From positions 1 through 64,000 of the forward strand of contig NZ_MNPU01000005.1 in assembly GCF_001983165.1 (NCBI RefSeq): a DNA stretch of 64,000 nucleotides. Direction: 5' to 3'. The position numbers and the translations under genes were made by a program. Under the pieces are notes generated by a model, which was not told where the DNA came from, searched no databases, and saw nothing but the letters and a program-made list of their open reading frames with translations. How positions within the stretch are numbered: position 1 is the first letter of the stretch; each line of letters opens with the position of its first letter. The stretch comes from Pseudomonas gessardii (lineage in GTDB: Bacteria; Pseudomonadota; Gammaproteobacteria; Pseudomonadales; Pseudomonadaceae). Shown in pieces: positions 8,540 to 17,210 of the stretch.

Positions 8540-9157
8540 ATGACCTTCAGTGTGTTCGTCGCGTTCTGGGCAGTGTCGATTCTGTTCGTCATCACCCCGG
8601 GAGCAGATTGGGCCTACGCGATATCCGCAGGCTTGAAGCATCGAGTGGTTATTCCCGCTGTGGGTGGGCTGTTATCCGGCCACTTGATCGCCACAATGAT
8701 CGTCGCGGCCGGTGTCGGCACGCTGGTTGCCAATCACCCGCTGGCCTTGTCCGTGCTGACGGTGGCCGGCGCGGGTTACCTACTTTGGTTGGGGGCCAAT
8801 ATGCTTGCCCGCCCTTCCACCCCCCGCGCTGATGAAAGCCAAACGACCGACTCATGGGTGCGATGGGGGCTAAAGGGGCTTTGCGTGAGCGGGCTGAATC
8901 CGAAAGTGTTTCTGCTGTTTCTGGCGCTCTTGCCGCAATTCACCGATACCACCGCGCCGTGGCCCGTGCCCATGCAGATGATTGTGCTCGGGCTGATCCA
9001 CACCATCAGTTGCGGAGTGATCTATCTGCTGGTCGGATTTGGCTCACAAGTCGTGCTTCGAGCACGCCCTGGCGCTGCGCATCTGGTCAGCCGTTTGTCC
9101 GGAGTGATCATGATCATCATCGCGCTGGTGCTGCTGATCGAGCAGTTACGTGCCTAA
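8540..9157 (+). CDS. LysE-family amino-acid exporter
   Basis: 205 residues with five to six membrane helices. The N-terminus MTFSVFVAFWAVSILFVITP and GLKHRVVIPAVGGLLSGHL fit the LysE/RhtB fold (…TPGxxxxxxxxxGxxxGxxxGxxxGxxxG). I chose the ATG at 8540 because LysE proteins begin at this point; in-frame ATG 8522 and TTG 8483 would add unusual residues, although AGGAAG lies after the TTG rather than before it. It is probably controlled by the divergent Lrp gene. The next gene, panB-like, starts 25 bases after its stop and may be co-transcribed. Confidence 0.88.
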   Translation: MTFSVFVAFWAVSILFVITPGADWAYAISAGLKHRVVIPAVGGLLSGHLIATMIVAAGVGTLVANHPLALSVLTVAGAGYLLWLGANMLARPSTPRADESQTTDSWVRWGLKGLCVSGLNPKVFLLFLALLPQFTDTTAPWPVPMQMIVLGLIHTISCGVIYLLVGFGSQVVLRARPGAAHLVSRLSGVIMIIIALVLLIEQLRA

Positions 9158-9182
9158 CCCATCCTGCCAGCGAGACGTCCCG

Positions 9183-10025
9183 ATGAGCGAGCAAACTTCA
9201 CCCTACGACCGTTCCCCCGAGACAAAACCTGCAACACGAATCCGGATCCCGCACCTCAAACAGATGAAAGTGGAAGGTCGCAAGTGGGCGATGTTGACGG
9301 CGTATGACATGTACAGCGCCGCCATTTTCGAGGATGCCGGCATACCTGTCCTGCTGGTGGGCGACTCCGCCTCTAACAATGTCTACGGTAATGAATCAAC
9401 GCTTTCGGTCACCGTCGACGAACTTATCCCGCTGGTGCGCGCAGTCAACCGCTCGACACAGCGGGCACTGGTGATTGCCGACCTGCCTTTCGGCTCCTAT
9501 CAGGCCTCGCCGGAGCAGTGCCTGCATACCGCCGTTCGATTCATGAAGGAAGCCGGTGCCCATGCCGTCAAGCTGGAAGGCGGGATCGAGTTGCTGCCAC
9601 ACATCGAAAAACTCACTCGTTCGGGTATCCCTGTCATGGCGCACATCGGCTTCACACCACAGATGGAACATCAACTGGGCGGCTATCGTGTACAGGGCCG
9701 AGGTGAAGATGCACAACGCTTGATAGACAGCGCCAAAGCACTGGAAGCCGCCGGTGCCTTTGCGATTTTGATCGAGATGGTACCCGGTGAAGTTGGAGCC
9801 GCAATCACCGATGCTGTTTCCATACCTACCGTCGGGATAGGTGCCGGAAACCAATGTGATGCTCAGGTACTGGTTTGGCAGGATATGGCCGGTTTGCGTC
9901 AGGGGCGTCTACCACGCTTCGTCAAACAGTACGCCGACCTCCGCTCTGTGCTTCAAACCGCAGCAAGAGATTTTGCACAAGATGTAGAAGCCGGGATATT
10001 TCCTGGCCCTGAGCACACTTTTTAA
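9183..10025 (+). CDS. panB: Ketopantoate hydroxymethyltransferase (second PanB-type enzyme)
   Basis: 280 residues covering the whole PanB barrel. Active-site blocks are VGDSASNNVYG (Mg-binding Asp), IADLPFGSYQ (second Asp) and VKLEGG (Glu), with IEMVP in the place of the usual LECVP, and GIGAGNQCDAQVLVWQDM near the end. PanB transfers a hydroxymethyl group from methylene-THF to 2-oxoisovalerate in pantothenate synthesis. It is not next to panC; it sits between a LysE exporter and a MaoC hydratase, so it may serve another pathway that needs a hydroxymethylated 2-oxoacid. The start has GAGA upstream; the frame runs back to 9150 inside lysE. Confidence 0.85.
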   Translation: MSEQTSPYDRSPETKPATRIRIPHLKQMKVEGRKWAMLTAYDMYSAAIFEDAGIPVLLVGDSASNNVYGNESTLSVTVDELIPLVRAVNRSTQRALVIADLPFGSYQASPEQCLHTAVRFMKEAGAHAVKLEGGIELLPHIEKLTRSGIPVMAHIGFTPQMEHQLGGYRVQGRGEDAQRLIDSAKALEAAGAFAILIEMVPGEVGAAITDAVSIPTVGIGAGNQCDAQVLVWQDMAGLRQGRLPRFVKQYADLRSVLQTAARDFAQDVEAGIFPGPEHTF

Positions 10026-10055
10026 CGACCGGCCCGCCGCTACCAGGAAGCCCTT

Positions 10056-10529
10056 ATGAAAAACCCGAGAGAACGCGCTGCCGAAGGGCTGAGCGTAGGA
10101 GACCGCTTCACCGTTGTCCGCTGTTTTTCGCTAGACGATATCCAGCAATTCGCGCAGATCTCCCGGGACTACAACCCGGTCCACTGCGATGCGCATTACG
10201 CGCAGTTGCGCGGGTTCAAGGCACCCATTGCACACGGCTTGCTAACAGCAAGTTTGATTACCGAGATCGGCGGGCAGATCGGTTGGTTGGCTACCGGCAT
10301 GAACTTCGAGTTCAAGCGTCCCGTATACCCAGAAGAACAAATCACCTGCCATTGGCTCATCGTTGACATTGATGAACGCGGTCATGCGAAAGCCGAGGTC
10401 AGGGTACTCAACGAAGAGGGAGTCACTGTGCTGCTGGCGATGACAACGGGCATGTTACCCGGTACCCAGGAGCGTGAATGCTTGAAGCGTATGCTTGCCG
10501 AGGGAGATCCTACCAACGCTGCGCTGTGA
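10056..10529 (+). CDS. MaoC-type (R)-specific enoyl-CoA hydratase
   Basis: 157 residues with one hot-dog fold. The hydratase motif is ISRDYNPVHCDAHYAQLRGF, which keeps the catalytic Asp and His, followed by APIAHGLLTASLI. MaoC/PhaJ-type enzymes hydrate trans-2-enoyl-CoA or related thioesters. AGGAAG lies five bases before the ATG. It follows the panB-like gene by 30 bases and is probably in the same unit. The last 25 residues are charged and have no clear family match. Confidence 0.88.
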   Translation: MKNPRERAAEGLSVGDRFTVVRCFSLDDIQQFAQISRDYNPVHCDAHYAQLRGFKAPIAHGLLTASLITEIGGQIGWLATGMNFEFKRPVYPEEQITCHWLIVDIDERGHAKAEVRVLNEEGVTVLLAMTTGMLPGTQERECLKRMLAEGDPTNAAL

Positions 10530-10731
10530 GGATGGCATTCGGCCAGGGGGGAGATAATACCCTGTGCAGTAAACAAACCCAGTCATTGAATTTGGAAAAG
10601 GGAAAAGGGGACGGATTTATTTTCACGTAATATGCAGGCCGTGAGTACCTCGGGTGGTAAATAGCCAGGTGAGGACGACGAGGACGTACACGGCAGAGTG
10701 GAAAAGACGGGTACGCTCATCCCCTCAGAAA

Positions 10732-10768
10732 CAACAAAGCCCCCACATTTCTGTGGAGGCTTCGTTTT
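10732..10768 (-). terminator. Terminator downstream of tRNA-Thr
   Basis: On the minus strand AAGCCTCCACAGAAATGTGG continues into GGGCTTTGTTG; the stem pairs AAGCCtCCAC with GTGGgGGCTT around a four-base loop and is followed by a short T-rich tail. It lies three bases past the tRNA 3' end. Confidence 0.7.
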
Positions 10769-10771
10769 GTA

Positions 10772-10847
<76 letters not shown>

Positions 10848-11290
10848 GTGTTAGGGCGACGATTATAGCGATTGGAAAGGTTCTGTAAACCCCTGAATTC
10901 TGACTATTTTTCAGCGCGCGATTTTTCCACGGCCGGTCGCGGGCTCCAGCGGTTTCGCAACGGGTGATGAGTGCCGCCTTGAGGCCCAGGGTTTGAGCAT
11001 GGTTGGTCATCAGGGGGCCTTGACGGTGAGCAGACAATCTCAAGCCGGAATGGGTCGCACCGGGGGGAGTATCCCGTCGACCTGGCGCGGGTCAGTGCGT
11101 CCAGTGCCGGGCAGGTTGCCGAGCAGTGGGTGTACATAAAAAGTCATTAATTTGACGATTGTCCGCTCGTCGAATTGAGTGAGATAAAAAACAGCAAAAT
11201 AATGACACTCTCCACATCCTGTCACACACTGTTTGAACAACAAGTGCACCCATGCTCTGCAAGAGGTGCCGTGGCAAGGGAGGATGGGCT
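10848..11290. other. Intergenic stretch upstream of the BcsQ-like gene
   Basis: About 440 bp with no convincing gene. The first part is the promoter side of tRNA-Thr on the minus strand. The last 150 bases hold a FleQ-like box and an inverted repeat (AATTTGACGA, 8 bases, TCGTCGAATT at 11149-11176). Short reading frames on the minus strand here lack ribosome sites and family features. Confidence 0.6.
11143..11161 (+). promoter_or_regulatory. FleQ-like operator
   Basis: GTCATTAATTTGACGATTG closely resembles the FleQ box described for P. aeruginosa c-di-GMP-controlled exopolysaccharide promoters (core CATTAGATTGACGTTA). FleQ also controls cellulose operons in P. fluorescens and P. putida, which fits the BcsQ/WssA-like gene starting 130 bases downstream. 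Recognised by eye from memory of the consensus, so binding is inferred. Confidence 0.55.
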
Positions 11291-12184
11291 GTGAGCCAGG
11301 ACGATGAGTTTTTTGCAAAAAAGACGGCCAGTCATGACCGCCCGATGACGTCGGCGCTGCAGTTTTTTGAAGATACCCCCATCGACGCTGCCTCTTCCCC
11401 CGCTGAACAACCCCAGCCTACCGTTATGCCGGCCTGCCGAGCACAGGTGGTGGTGTTGGCGTCGGTCAATGGCGGAGTGGGCCGCAGTACCCTGGCGACG
11501 GCCTTGGGCAGTGGCTTGCAGCGCCTGGGGCGTGGGGTGACGGTCCTGGAGCTGGACCCGCAAAATGCCCTGCACCTACACTTTGGCCTGCCCCACGACG
11601 CCTTGGGCATCGGTCGCGCCAGCCTGGGCAATCAAGCGTGGGATCATCTCGCCCAGCCCGGTTTCTGCGGCTGTCGGGTGCTGGTCTTTGGCGAGACCGA
11701 CAGGCAACAGCAGGAAGACTTGCAGCGCTGGCTCAAACAGGACCCGGATTGGCTGGCGCAGCATTTGTCGCACCTGGGCTTGAGTGAGCAGCACAGCGTC
11801 ATTATCGACACCCCGGCCGGTAATAACGTGTACCTGCACCAGGCGTTGAATGTCGCCAATACCGTCGTCATCGTTGCCCTGGCGGACGCCGCATCGCTGA
11901 GTGCCCTGGAGCCGATGCAGCGGTTGCTGGCGCCGTACCTTGCGCGGCCATCGACACTGCGCTGTCACGTACTCGTCAACCAACTGGATGAGGGCAGTGC
12001 CTTCAGCCTGGATATGTTGGACGCATTCAAGCGGCGCCTTGGGGAAGATGGCATGGATGTGATCCATCGCGACCCGTTGATCAGTGAGGCGCTGGCTTTT
12101 GCCGATGACCCGCTGGACTGTGGGGCCGTGAGCATGGCCTGTGAGGATATCCATGGGCTGTGCCGGCGACTGAATGGCACTTGA
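11291..12184 (+). CDS. BcsQ/WssA-like ParA-type ATPase of cellulose systems (orphan)
   Basis: 297 residues. After an 60-residue N-terminal tail comes a MinD/ParA fold: VVVLASVNGGVGRSTLATAL (deviant Walker A in which both usual lysines are replaced, N for K and R for K), VLELDPQNALHLHFG (A' region) and SVIIDTPAGNN (Walker B). The Walker change and the layout match BcsQ/YhjQ proteins that localise cellulose synthase to the pole. The GTG at 11291 has GGGAGGAT eight bases upstream. BcsQ normally begins a bcs/wss operon, but here only a 240-bp spacer and a convergent methyltransferase gene follow. Residual ATPase function is uncertain. Confidence 0.75.
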   Translation: MSQDDEFFAKKTASHDRPMTSALQFFEDTPIDAASSPAEQPQPTVMPACRAQVVVLASVNGGVGRSTLATALGSGLQRLGRGVTVLELDPQNALHLHFGLPHDALGIGRASLGNQAWDHLAQPGFCGCRVLVFGETDRQQQEDLQRWLKQDPDWLAQHLSHLGLSEQHSVIIDTPAGNNVYLHQALNVANTVVIVALADAASLSALEPMQRLLAPYLARPSTLRCHVLVNQLDEGSAFSLDMLDAFKRRLGEDGMDVIHRDPLISEALAFADDPLDCGAVSMACEDIHGLCRRLNGT

Positions 12185-12426
12185 ATCGCGACTTGTGCGA
12201 CGCCTTATACGGTTGTCTGCAGATGCTTATGCACAATCTGTTGCTCGGACAGGTGCTGAAACCGTCATTTTGTGGAGCTGTTCTCATTACGCTGCAACTG
12301 CCTGTTTTGCGTGCGTTTTATTTTGTGAACAAAAAATGATCAGTCAGCATTTTCCTCTGTAGCGCCCGCCTCTACGGCGTCCTACAGAAATTCATCAACA
12401 GAGTTATCCACAGGGCGCCTTGCCCT

Positions 12427-13641
12427 TTAATCGCGCTCGGCCAGCACCATCAGGTTGCGCGGGGTCAGGGCTGTTTCGCAGAAGCGGCCCACTTGAGCCT
12501 TGTAACCGTTTTCTTGCAGGAACAATGCCCGATCCAGAACCAGCCACACTTCCAGCGGGCGACGAAACAAGCTACGCACCAGTTCCAGGTTTCGTACATG
12601 GGCCAGACGTTGCCAGCCATGCTGTTCCAGGGCTGCCCAATCCTGCGCACCTGTGGATAACCCTTTGAGCGTCGCCAGGTGCTGGCAGTAGTCTGCGAAG
12701 GAGCGGTGCAGCCATTCGCTGGGCAGCGAAGGCGTGGGCAGGTACTCATCGCGCCCACGCAATTGCCGTTGTAACTGATCGAAGCCCAGGCGCCGGGCCA
12801 TGGAGGTGTCGCGTTGCAGGCGCACCCGGGCGCCAGCGGTGACGGTTTCGCTCAGGGGCAAGCCAAGGTCCTCCCGTGACAAGCGCAGCGCCGAAGCGCG
12901 GGCCGCGGCCGACAGCGCCTGGTATTGCTCGCCGGCGATGCGGTTGTAGCAGCAGGGCGCCACGGCCAGGTGTTTGCAGCCGGCGGCGCTGGCCAATTGC
13001 AGCAGGCGTACGTGCAGGTCGCCACAGGCGTGCAGGGCCACAGGCGTGTGTTCGGGATTGATCGCTACATCCGCCATCACGTCTTGCCAGCGGTGGGTGG
13101 CGGGCAAGTGGTGGTGCGCGCTCAAGGCCTGACCAGCAGCGATCAGTGCCGGGTCGTACTCCAGACAGGTCAGGTGTTGCCCCGGTTGCAGCAGCCGACG
13201 GCCGAGGTGGCCTTTACCGGCGCACCAGTCGAGCCAATGGGTCGGGCGCTCGGCAAACTGCAGTGCGCTGCCAAACGCCTCGATTTGCTGCCATTTGCGG
13301 CCCGGTACATCCACATTCAGGCGCGACGACGGCGCATGCAGCACGCCCGACGGTAACTTATCCACAGCACTCAGGCGCGCGGCCAGCTCCGCCCATTGCG
13401 GAAACGGCGCCGGCGCCTGTAGGGCAGTGGGCAGGTTATGGCTGCTTTCGGCCTGTGCCAGCGAGCGCCGGCGCAGCCATTGGGCCAGCGCTGGATGCTG
13501 GGCTTCCCAGGGTAATTGCAGGTGGGTGAAGGGGCGTGGTCGCCACAGCCCTTGATGTTCGGTGAGGAACGCATCCAGTGCGAGAAAACGGGCCAACAGT
13601 CGCTCGCCCGTCAATCCGCTGTCAGCGTCCTTGGCAGGCAT
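12427..13641 (-). CDS. Class I SAM-dependent methyltransferase (Methyltransf_32 / GSTCD-like)
   Basis: 404 residues. The Rossmann core is in the middle: HWLDWCAGKGHLGRRLL (SAM motif I), LTCLEYDPALIAAGQAL, VALHACGDL and LAVAPCCYNRIAGEQYQALS. The HACGDL…PCCYN pattern is typical of the METTL25/GSTCD-type group, some of which modify RNA or protein; the substrate here is unknown. The start at 13641 overlaps the end of the ABC permease gene by 20 bases, so translation may be coupled to the transporter operon although the functions seem unrelated. The frame continues upstream to 13689 without family similarity. Confidence 0.8.
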   Translation of the reverse strand: MPAKDADSGLTGERLLARFLALDAFLTEHQGLWRPRPFTHLQLPWEAQHPALAQWLRRRSLAQAESSHNLPTALQAPAPFPQWAELAARLSAVDKLPSGVLHAPSSRLNVDVPGRKWQQIEAFGSALQFAERPTHWLDWCAGKGHLGRRLLQPGQHLTCLEYDPALIAAGQALSAHHHLPATHRWQDVMADVAINPEHTPVALHACGDLHVRLLQLASAAGCKHLAVAPCCYNRIAGEQYQALSAAARASALRLSREDLGLPLSETVTAGARVRLQRDTSMARRLGFDQLQRQLRGRDEYLPTPSLPSEWLHRSFADYCQHLATLKGLSTGAQDWAALEQHGWQRLAHVRNLELVRSLFRRPLEVWLVLDRALFLQENGYKAQVGRFCETALTPRNLMVLAERD

Positions 13642-14353
13642 CGACCCGCAACCAGCGTTCCAGCAGCTTGAAGCCGCGCACCAGCACATAGGCCATCAGC
13701 AGGTAGAACATGCCGGCGGCAAAGAAGATCTCTACCGGCAGGTAAGTGCGGGCAATGATGGTGCGGGCCATGCCGGTCAATTCCAGCAGGGTCACGGTAC
13801 TGGCCAGGGCGCTGGCCTTGAGCATCAGGATCACTTCGTTGCTGTAGGCCGGCAGGCCGATGCGCGCGGCACGCGGCAGGATGATGTAGAACAGCGCCTT
13901 GGGCTTGGACATGCCCAGCGCCCGCGCCGCTTCGATCTCACCGGGCGGGATGGCCTGGATCGCGCCGCGCAGGATCTCGGCGATGTAGGCGGCAGTGTGC
14001 AGGGTCATGGTGACGGTGGCGCACCAGAACGGGTCCCGCAGGTAGGGCCACAGGGCGCTTTCGCGCACGGCGTCGAACTGCGCCAGGCCGTAGTAGACCA
14101 AAAACAGCTGCACCAGCAACGGTGTGCCACGGAAGAAGAAAATGTAGCAGTAAGGCAGGGTGCGCACGTACCACCGGCGCGAAGAACGGGCGATGCCCAG
14201 GGGGATCGCCAGCAGTAGCCCGGCGATCACCGCGATGGCCACCAGTTCCAGGGTCAGGGTCGCGCCCTGGGCCAGTCGTGGCAGCCACTTGATGATCACG
14301 GCCCAGTTCAGGCCCAGGTCGAAATGCGCCAGCCAGCTGTAGTCGCCGTTCAT
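13622..14353 (-). CDS. Amino-acid ABC transporter permease, HisM type
   Basis: 243 residues with about five membrane helices and the permease (EAA) loop IPPGEIEAARALGMSKPKALFYIILPRA. The segment IFFFRGTPLLVQLFLVYYGL is the usual HisM/HisQ family signature. Together with the HisQ-type partner it forms the channel of a polar amino-acid importer. The start at 14353 has GAGGAG six bases upstream and overlaps the hisQ-like stop by four bases (ATGA); the longer frame upstream reads through hisQ in another frame and is spurious. Confidence 0.93.
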   Translation of the reverse strand: MNGDYSWLAHFDLGLNWAVIIKWLPRLAQGATLTLELVAIAVIAGLLLAIPLGIARSSRRWYVRTLPYCYIFFFRGTPLLVQLFLVYYGLAQFDAVRESALWPYLRDPFWCATVTMTLHTAAYIAEILRGAIQAIPPGEIEAARALGMSKPKALFYIILPRAARIGLPAYSNEVILMLKASALASTVTLLELTGMARTIIARTYLPVEIFFAAGMFYLLMAYVLVRGFKLLERWLRVDACQGR

Positions 14354-15045
14354 TGCGTGCTCCTCGCAAAGCCGCGAGCGGCGCGTTTTTCCAGGAAGTA
14401 CATGCCGGCCATGGCCAGGACGGTGAGGCCCAGGTACATAAAGGCCGCGACCATGAAGAAGGTGAAGGGCTGCTTGGTAACGGTCACGCCGATTTGCGCG
14501 TGGCGCATGATTTCTTCCAGGCCGATCACCGAGACCAGCGCGGTGTCCTTCATCAAAATCATAAACAGGTTGCCCAGGCCCGGCAGGGCGATGCGCCACA
14601 TCTGCGGCATGATCAACCGGGTGAAAATACGCAGTTTCGACAGGCCCAGGGCAATGCCCGCTTCACGATGGCCTTTGGGGATCGCCAGGATCGCGCCACG
14701 AAACACTTCGGTGGCGTAGGCGCCAAAGCACAGGCCCAGGGCAATCACCCCAGCAGCGAAGGCGCTGAGCGACAGGTCGGGGTTGCCGAAAAACTCCCCC
14801 AGGGCCCGCATCATATTGACCGTGCCGAAATAGATCAGCAGCACCCACAGCAGTTCGGGAATGCCGCGGACAATGGTCGAGTAAGCGCCGCCAAGCCATT
14901 GCAGGAACTTGTACGGGGAAGTCTTGGCCAAGGCGCCGGCCAGGCCGAGCACCAGCCCCAGGCATAACGCCGTGAGTGCCAGTTTGACGGTCATCAGCGC
15001 GCCGGCAGCGAGTGCGGGGCCGAATCCGTAGAGATCGAAATTCAT
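14350..15045 (-). CDS. Amino-acid ABC transporter permease, HisQ type
   Basis: 231 residues, starting MNFDLYGFGPALAAGALMTV, with the family block STIVRGIPELLWVLLIYFG and the EAA loop IPKGHREAGIALGLSKLRIFTRLIMPQM. It is the second gene of the two-permease pair and overlaps the next by four bases. Arginine, ornithine, lysine or histidine are the likely substrates of this subfamily, judged from the binding protein. Confidence 0.93.
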   Translation of the reverse strand: MNFDLYGFGPALAAGALMTVKLALTALCLGLVLGLAGALAKTSPYKFLQWLGGAYSTIVRGIPELLWVLLIYFGTVNMMRALGEFFGNPDLSLSAFAAGVIALGLCFGAYATEVFRGAILAIPKGHREAGIALGLSKLRIFTRLIMPQMWRIALPGLGNLFMILMKDTALVSVIGLEEIMRHAQIGVTVTKQPFTFFMVAAFMYLGLTVLAMAGMYFLEKRAARGFARSTQ

Positions 15046-15120
15046 GGTTTTTTCATATCGCGCAAGGCATTGCGAAAAGCCGGCGCGCTCAAGCGAGCGC
15101 GCCGGTCTGGCCAGTCAGGA

Positions 15121-15870
15121 TCATTCGATGCTGAAAGGGAAGTACTTGTCGTTGATCTTCTTGTAGGTGCCGTCGGCCTTGATTTCCGCCAGGGCCTTGT
15201 TCAGGCGCTCGCGCAGTGGGTCGCCTTTGCGCACGGCGATGCCGATCTTGTCGCTTTCTACAACCGGATCGCCCTTGAACTCGTAGGCCGAACCGTCTTT
15301 GCTCTTGAGCCACTCGTATTGCACGTACTTGTCGGCGAGCATCCCGTCCAGGCGGCCGGACGTCAGGTCGAGGTAGGCGTTTTCCTGGGTGTCATAGAGC
15401 TTGGCGGTGGTGTCTGGCAGTTTGTCTTCCAGGTAGGTCCCGGCCAGTGTCGCGCGCTGCGCCCCGATGATCTTGCCTTTGAGGTAGTCGGCGTCGGTCT
15501 TGAAGTCCTTGATGGACTTGGCCGCGATGAACTGCAGCTTGTTGGAGTAGTACGGGTCGGTGAAGTCAACGGCCTGCTTGCGCTCGTCGGTGATCGACAG
15601 CGACGACACCAGGAAGTCGAACTTCTTGGCGTTCAGGGCCGGGATGATGCCATCCCAGTCGGAAGTGACTACGCTGCATTCGACTTTCATCTTGGCGCAC
15701 AGGGCGTCGCCGATGTCTTTGTCGAAGCCGACCACGTTGCCACTGGCGTCTTTATTGTTGAAGGGCGGGTAGGCCGCCTCGATCCCCATTTTCAAAGTCT
15801 CGGCCATGGCCGTGGCGCTGAACGCCATGGAAACGGCGGCGGCCAGGAGGAATTTTTTATAGTTCTGCAT
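15121..15870 (-). CDS. Periplasmic polar-amino-acid-binding protein
   Basis: 249 residues with a signal peptide (MQNYKKFLLAAAVSMAFSAT, cut after AMA). The mature protein begins ETLKMGIEAAYPPFNNKDAS and contains VGFDKDIGDALCAKMKVEC, both standard for the HisJ/ArgT group that binds lysine, arginine, ornithine or histidine. AFSATAMAE and the two Cys residues (LCAK and VECS) fit HisJ/LAO proteins, where a disulphide is present. It is encoded between the ATPase and permease genes. Confidence 0.94.
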   Translation of the reverse strand: MQNYKKFLLAAAVSMAFSATAMAETLKMGIEAAYPPFNNKDASGNVVGFDKDIGDALCAKMKVECSVVTSDWDGIIPALNAKKFDFLVSSLSITDERKQAVDFTDPYYSNKLQFIAAKSIKDFKTDADYLKGKIIGAQRATLAGTYLEDKLPDTTAKLYDTQENAYLDLTSGRLDGMLADKYVQYEWLKSKDGSAYEFKGDPVVESDKIGIAVRKGDPLRERLNKALAEIKADGTYKKINDKYFPFSIE

Positions 15871-15883
15871 GCATGTTGCTCCG

Positions 15884-16657
15884 TTAGCGGTTGCTGGACA
15901 TGAATTGTTTGCAGCGCGCCGAAAGCGGGTTCTCAAACACCTGCTGTGGCGATCCTTGCTCTTCGACCAGCCCCTGGTGGAGGAACACCACTTCGCTGGA
16001 CACTTGGCGGGCAAAGCCCATTTCGTGGGTGACCAGCAGCATGGTGCGGCCTTCTTCGGCCAGCGCGCGGATCACATTAAGTACTTCCTGAACCATTTCC
16101 GGGTCAAGTGCCGAAGTGGGCTCATCGAACAGAATGACTTTGGGTTGCATCGCCAGGGTGCGGGCGATGGCCGCGCGTTGTTGCTGGCCGCCGGACAATT
16201 GCGCCGGGTAGGCGTGGCGCTTGTCGCCAATACCGACCTTGGCCAGCAGGGCCTCGGCCACTTCGATGGCTTCGGCCTTGCTCTGGCCGAGCACGCGGCG
16301 TGGGGCCTCGATGATGTTGTCGAGGATGCTCATATGTGGCCAGAGGTTGAAGTTCTGGAACACAAAGCCGATTTCGCTGCGCAGGCGGTTGATCTGCTTG
16401 CCGTCAGCGGCCATCAGCTCGCCGTTTTTCGCGGCCTTGAGCTTGAGCTCTTCGCCGGCCACCAGGATCTGGCCCTGGTGCGGGTTTTCCAGCAGGTTGA
16501 TGCAGCGCAGGAACGTGGATTTGCCGGAACCGGAGGAGCCCAGGATCGAGATCACATCGCCGTCGCGAGCGGTCAGCGAGATGCCTTTGAGCACCTCCAG
16601 CTCACCATAGCGTTTATGCAAGTTGCGGATTTCAAGCGCGGGCGCGGCCAAAGCCAT
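15884..16657 (-). CDS. Amino-acid ABC transporter ATP-binding protein, HisP type
   Basis: 257 residues with all ABC motifs: Walker A GSSGSGKST, Q-loop FVFQNFNLWPHM, signature LSGGQQQR, Walker B VILFDEPTSALD and H-loop VTHEMGFAR. It is the first gene of the operon ATPase - binding protein - HisQ - HisM - methyltransferase, all on the minus strand with short gaps. This order matches the PA5152-PA5155 region of P. aeruginosa. Confidence 0.95.
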   Translation of the reverse strand: MALAAPALEIRNLHKRYGELEVLKGISLTARDGDVISILGSSGSGKSTFLRCINLLENPHQGQILVAGEELKLKAAKNGELMAADGKQINRLRSEIGFVFQNFNLWPHMSILDNIIEAPRRVLGQSKAEAIEVAEALLAKVGIGDKRHAYPAQLSGGQQQRAAIARTLAMQPKVILFDEPTSALDPEMVQEVLNVIRALAEEGRTMLLVTHEMGFARQVSSEVVFLHQGLVEEQGSPQQVFENPLSARCKQFMSSNR

Positions 16658-17210
16658 GAGCGGTCCTCATTGTGTGCATTGCGTTCCTGCTGTTGGGTCG
16701 CCTTCCTGGCGTGGCGCCAAGCTAGCATAGCGTTCGGATGACAGCCAACAGCGCCACGGGCGTTAAACAGACAGTGTGTGACAGGTTGTCGCATCGACAC
16801 AGCAGCGTGTCGCGCCATCAACAACCGAACAGCCGTTTTAACCGATAAACCCATGGCAGTCGCGTAAAAAAGGGCGCGATGTTGCCAGCTTTGGCCGGGT
16901 GTTGGAAGGGTTAAACGGGTAAACGGTGCCTACGGGCCCTTTAATTGGGTGTCACATACTTTCTGTGTGGGTTTTTGGTGGACTCATTGGTTCTGGATGT
17001 GAGTCGGCCGGTAACGTTGTGGCGAATTGCCATTGATCTCAATGGCTTGCGAGCGCTGAAGGATTGTCCTATAGCCCGCGTCAACCTTGGCTTTGTAACA
17101 TTTTGGCGCAAATCTTGCGTAAAGAATAAAGAACGCCCTGTTTGTTTCTTTTCACGAAGGCGCAGCAGGCCGGGCGGACCGTATTCGCAATTCCTCGCAA
17201 AGGTGTGTCA
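16658..17210. other. Promoter region between the divergent ABC operon and gabP-like gene
   Basis: About 550 bp without a convincing gene. It must hold the divergent promoters of the amino-acid ABC operon and the permease. A plus-strand open frame at 16945-17214 has no ribosome site and no family feature. I see no strong operator; a GACAGGTTGTCGCATCGACA stretch near 16780 has partial dyad symmetry only. Confidence 0.5.

Noticed and set aside
12174..12362. 62-residue frame overlapping the end of the BcsQ-like gene
   Set aside because: No ribosome site and no similarity to the start of a cellulose synthase; composition not typical of a coding region here.
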